Assembly: GCF_000172415.1 (NCBI RefSeq)
Contig: NZ_ABLD01000003.1
Coordinates: 310,001 to 374,000 of the forward strand
Direction of reading: 5' to 3'
From: Paraburkholderia graminis C4D1M
GTDB lineage: Bacteria > Pseudomonadota > Gammaproteobacteria > Burkholderiales > Burkholderiaceae
DNA length: 64,000 bases
Shown: piece by piece, positions 63,216 through 64,000 of the stretch
How the letters are laid out: each line of letters starts with the position of its first letter
How positions within the stretch are numbered: position 1 is the first letter of the stretch
The notes under the pieces: generated by a model
Database searches by the model: none
What the model saw: only the letters and a program-made list of their open reading frames with translations
Told to the model about the DNA's origin: nothing
Position numbers and translations under genes: made by a program

Positions 63216-64000
63216 ATGCGAAAGAACCTGAAAAATATCGGCCTGATCGCCGCGGGCCTTGCTACCGGTGTATTTGCCACCCTGCAACTTTCCGCTTCGG
63301 CGCAGCAGCCCGCCAGCGCCGCCGCCGCGCCCTTGCCGCTGGACCAGCTCAGGCTCTTTGCCGAAGTGTTCGGTCAGATCAAGCACGAATACGTCGAACC
63401 CGTCGACGATAAAAAGCTCCTCACCGCCGCGATCAAGGGCATGGTGTCGAGCCTCGACCCGCATTCGTCCTACCTCGACAAGACCGATTACGAGGAACTG
63501 CAGGAGCAGACCAAAGGTCGCTTCGCGGGCCTCGGCATCGAAATCTCGTCGGAAGACGGCCTGATCAAGGTGATCTCGCCGATCGAAGACACGCCTGCGT
63601 TCCGCGCCGGCATTCGTCCGGGCGACCTGATCACGCGCATCAACGACAAGCCGGTGCGCGGCATGACGCTCGACCAGGCCGTCAAGCAGATGCGCGGCGA
63701 GCCGGGCACCAAGGTCACGCTCACCATCTTCCGCAAGACCGACGACCGCACGTTCCCGCTCACCGTGACGCGCGCCGTCATCAAGGTGCAGTCGGTGAAG
63801 ATGAAGATTCTTGCGCCGGGCTACGCGTACGTGCGTATCACGAGCTTCCAGGAACGCACCACGCCTGACCTCGCGGCGAAGCTGCAGGACATCGCGCGTC
63901 AGCAGCCGAACCTGAAGGGCCTCGTGCTCGACCTGCGCAACAACGGCGGCGGTCTGCTGCAAAGCGCGGTCGGCGTCGCCGGCGCGTTCCTGCCGCCGAA
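63216..64000 (+). CDS. C-terminal processing peptidase (S41 family), 5' part
   Basis: The gene runs off the right edge, so only 261 residues are seen. An N-terminal hydrophobic signal (LKNIGLIAAGLATGVFATLQLSASA) precedes the family motif FGQIKHEYVEPVDDKKLLTAAIKGMVSSLDPHSSYL. A PDZ domain follows (about 95-180, FAGLGIEISSEDG, IRPGDLITRINDKPVRGM), then the start of the S41 protease core (GYAYVRITSFQ, LVLDLRNNGGGLLQSAV). The catalytic Ser and Lys lie beyond the window. It is likely periplasmic, cleaving C-termini of envelope proteins. ATG 63216. Confidence 0.93.
   Translation, partial: MRKNLKNIGLIAAGLATGVFATLQLSASAQQPASAAAAPLPLDQLRLFAEVFGQIKHEYVEPVDDKKLLTAAIKGMVSSLDPHSSYLDKTDYEELQEQTKGRFAGLGIEISSEDGLIKVISPIEDTPAFRAGIRPGDLITRINDKPVRGMTLDQAVKQMRGEPGTKVTLTIFRKTDDRTFPLTVTRAVIKVQSVKMKILAPGYAYVRITSFQERTTPDLAAKLQDIARQQPNLKGLVLDLRNNGGGLLQSAVGVAGAFLPP

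Overview
This is a high-GC, gene-dense stretch of ordinary bacterial chromosome. Gene content and order point to a betaproteobacterium of the Burkholderiaceae, most like Paraburkholderia or Caballeronia. The main clues are the kdsD-kdsC-lptC-lptA-lptB-rpoN-hpf-ptsN-hprK-rapZ run, mutM/mutY beside TPR-lolB-ispE-tRNA-Gln-prs-rplY-pth, a cta cytochrome oxidase cluster, and a GlcNAc PTS operon with a fused EIIA-HPr-EI protein. The genus is inferred from memory of gene order, not from a search. I see no insertion sequence, prophage, CRISPR array, integron or toxin-antitoxin pair.

Layout. 1-2927: a frameshifted TonB-dependent siderophore receptor under a Fur-box-like site, divergent from a PepSY membrane protein. 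3108-8317 (minus): purU, a Nudix hydrolase, a LysE exporter, apt and a KefB/C-type antiporter. 8491-12117: Kdo synthesis (kdsD, kdsC) and LPS transport (lptC, lptA, lptB), tightly overlapped. 12292-17923: rpoN, hpf, ptsN, hprK, rapZ and a LON-domain protein, a nitrogen-PTS/envelope regulatory block. 17954-19939 (minus): mutY and mutM. 20027-26138: TPR protein, lolB, ispE, tRNA-Gln, prs, rplY, pth. 26292-35425: hisC, a YfhL ferredoxin, coaD, rsmD, ftsY, a ring-cleavage pair (zeta-GST isomerase and FAH-family hydrolase), ybiB, an NTF2-like protein, pagL and rpoH. 35553-42899 (minus): the N-acetylglucosamine operon (GntR regulator, nagA, SIS-type deaminase, EIIA-HPr-EI, nagE). 43265-45587: a MarR-GNAT fusion, metQ and a YciI-like protein. 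45642-55835 (mostly minus): the aa3 cytochrome c oxidase region with structural genes (ctaC, D, E), heme A synthesis (ctaA, ctaB), copper assembly (ctaG, two Sco-like proteins), Surf1 and several tiny membrane proteins. 55940-64000: DUF2244 protein, BioC-like methyltransferase, comF, trmL, a macro-domain protein, gpsA, secB, grxC, a rhodanese, gpmA and the start of a ctpA-type protease.

Working together, the window holds much of the machinery for building and guarding the outer membrane (Kdo, Lpt, LolB, PagL, SecB), a self-contained PTS route for GlcNAc uptake, and almost everything needed to assemble an aa3 oxidase.

No wholly new system is evident. The points most worth following are: a perfect CIRCE element over the putative rpoH promoter; a CtaC carrying cytochrome c and OmpA-like peptidoglycan-binding domains; a NagE with a second IIB-like domain lacking the phosphorylatable cysteine; one missing base that removes the stop codons of two convergent genes at once (trmL and the macro-domain gene); a possibly leaderless kdsD; and a well-formed nag promoter/operator.
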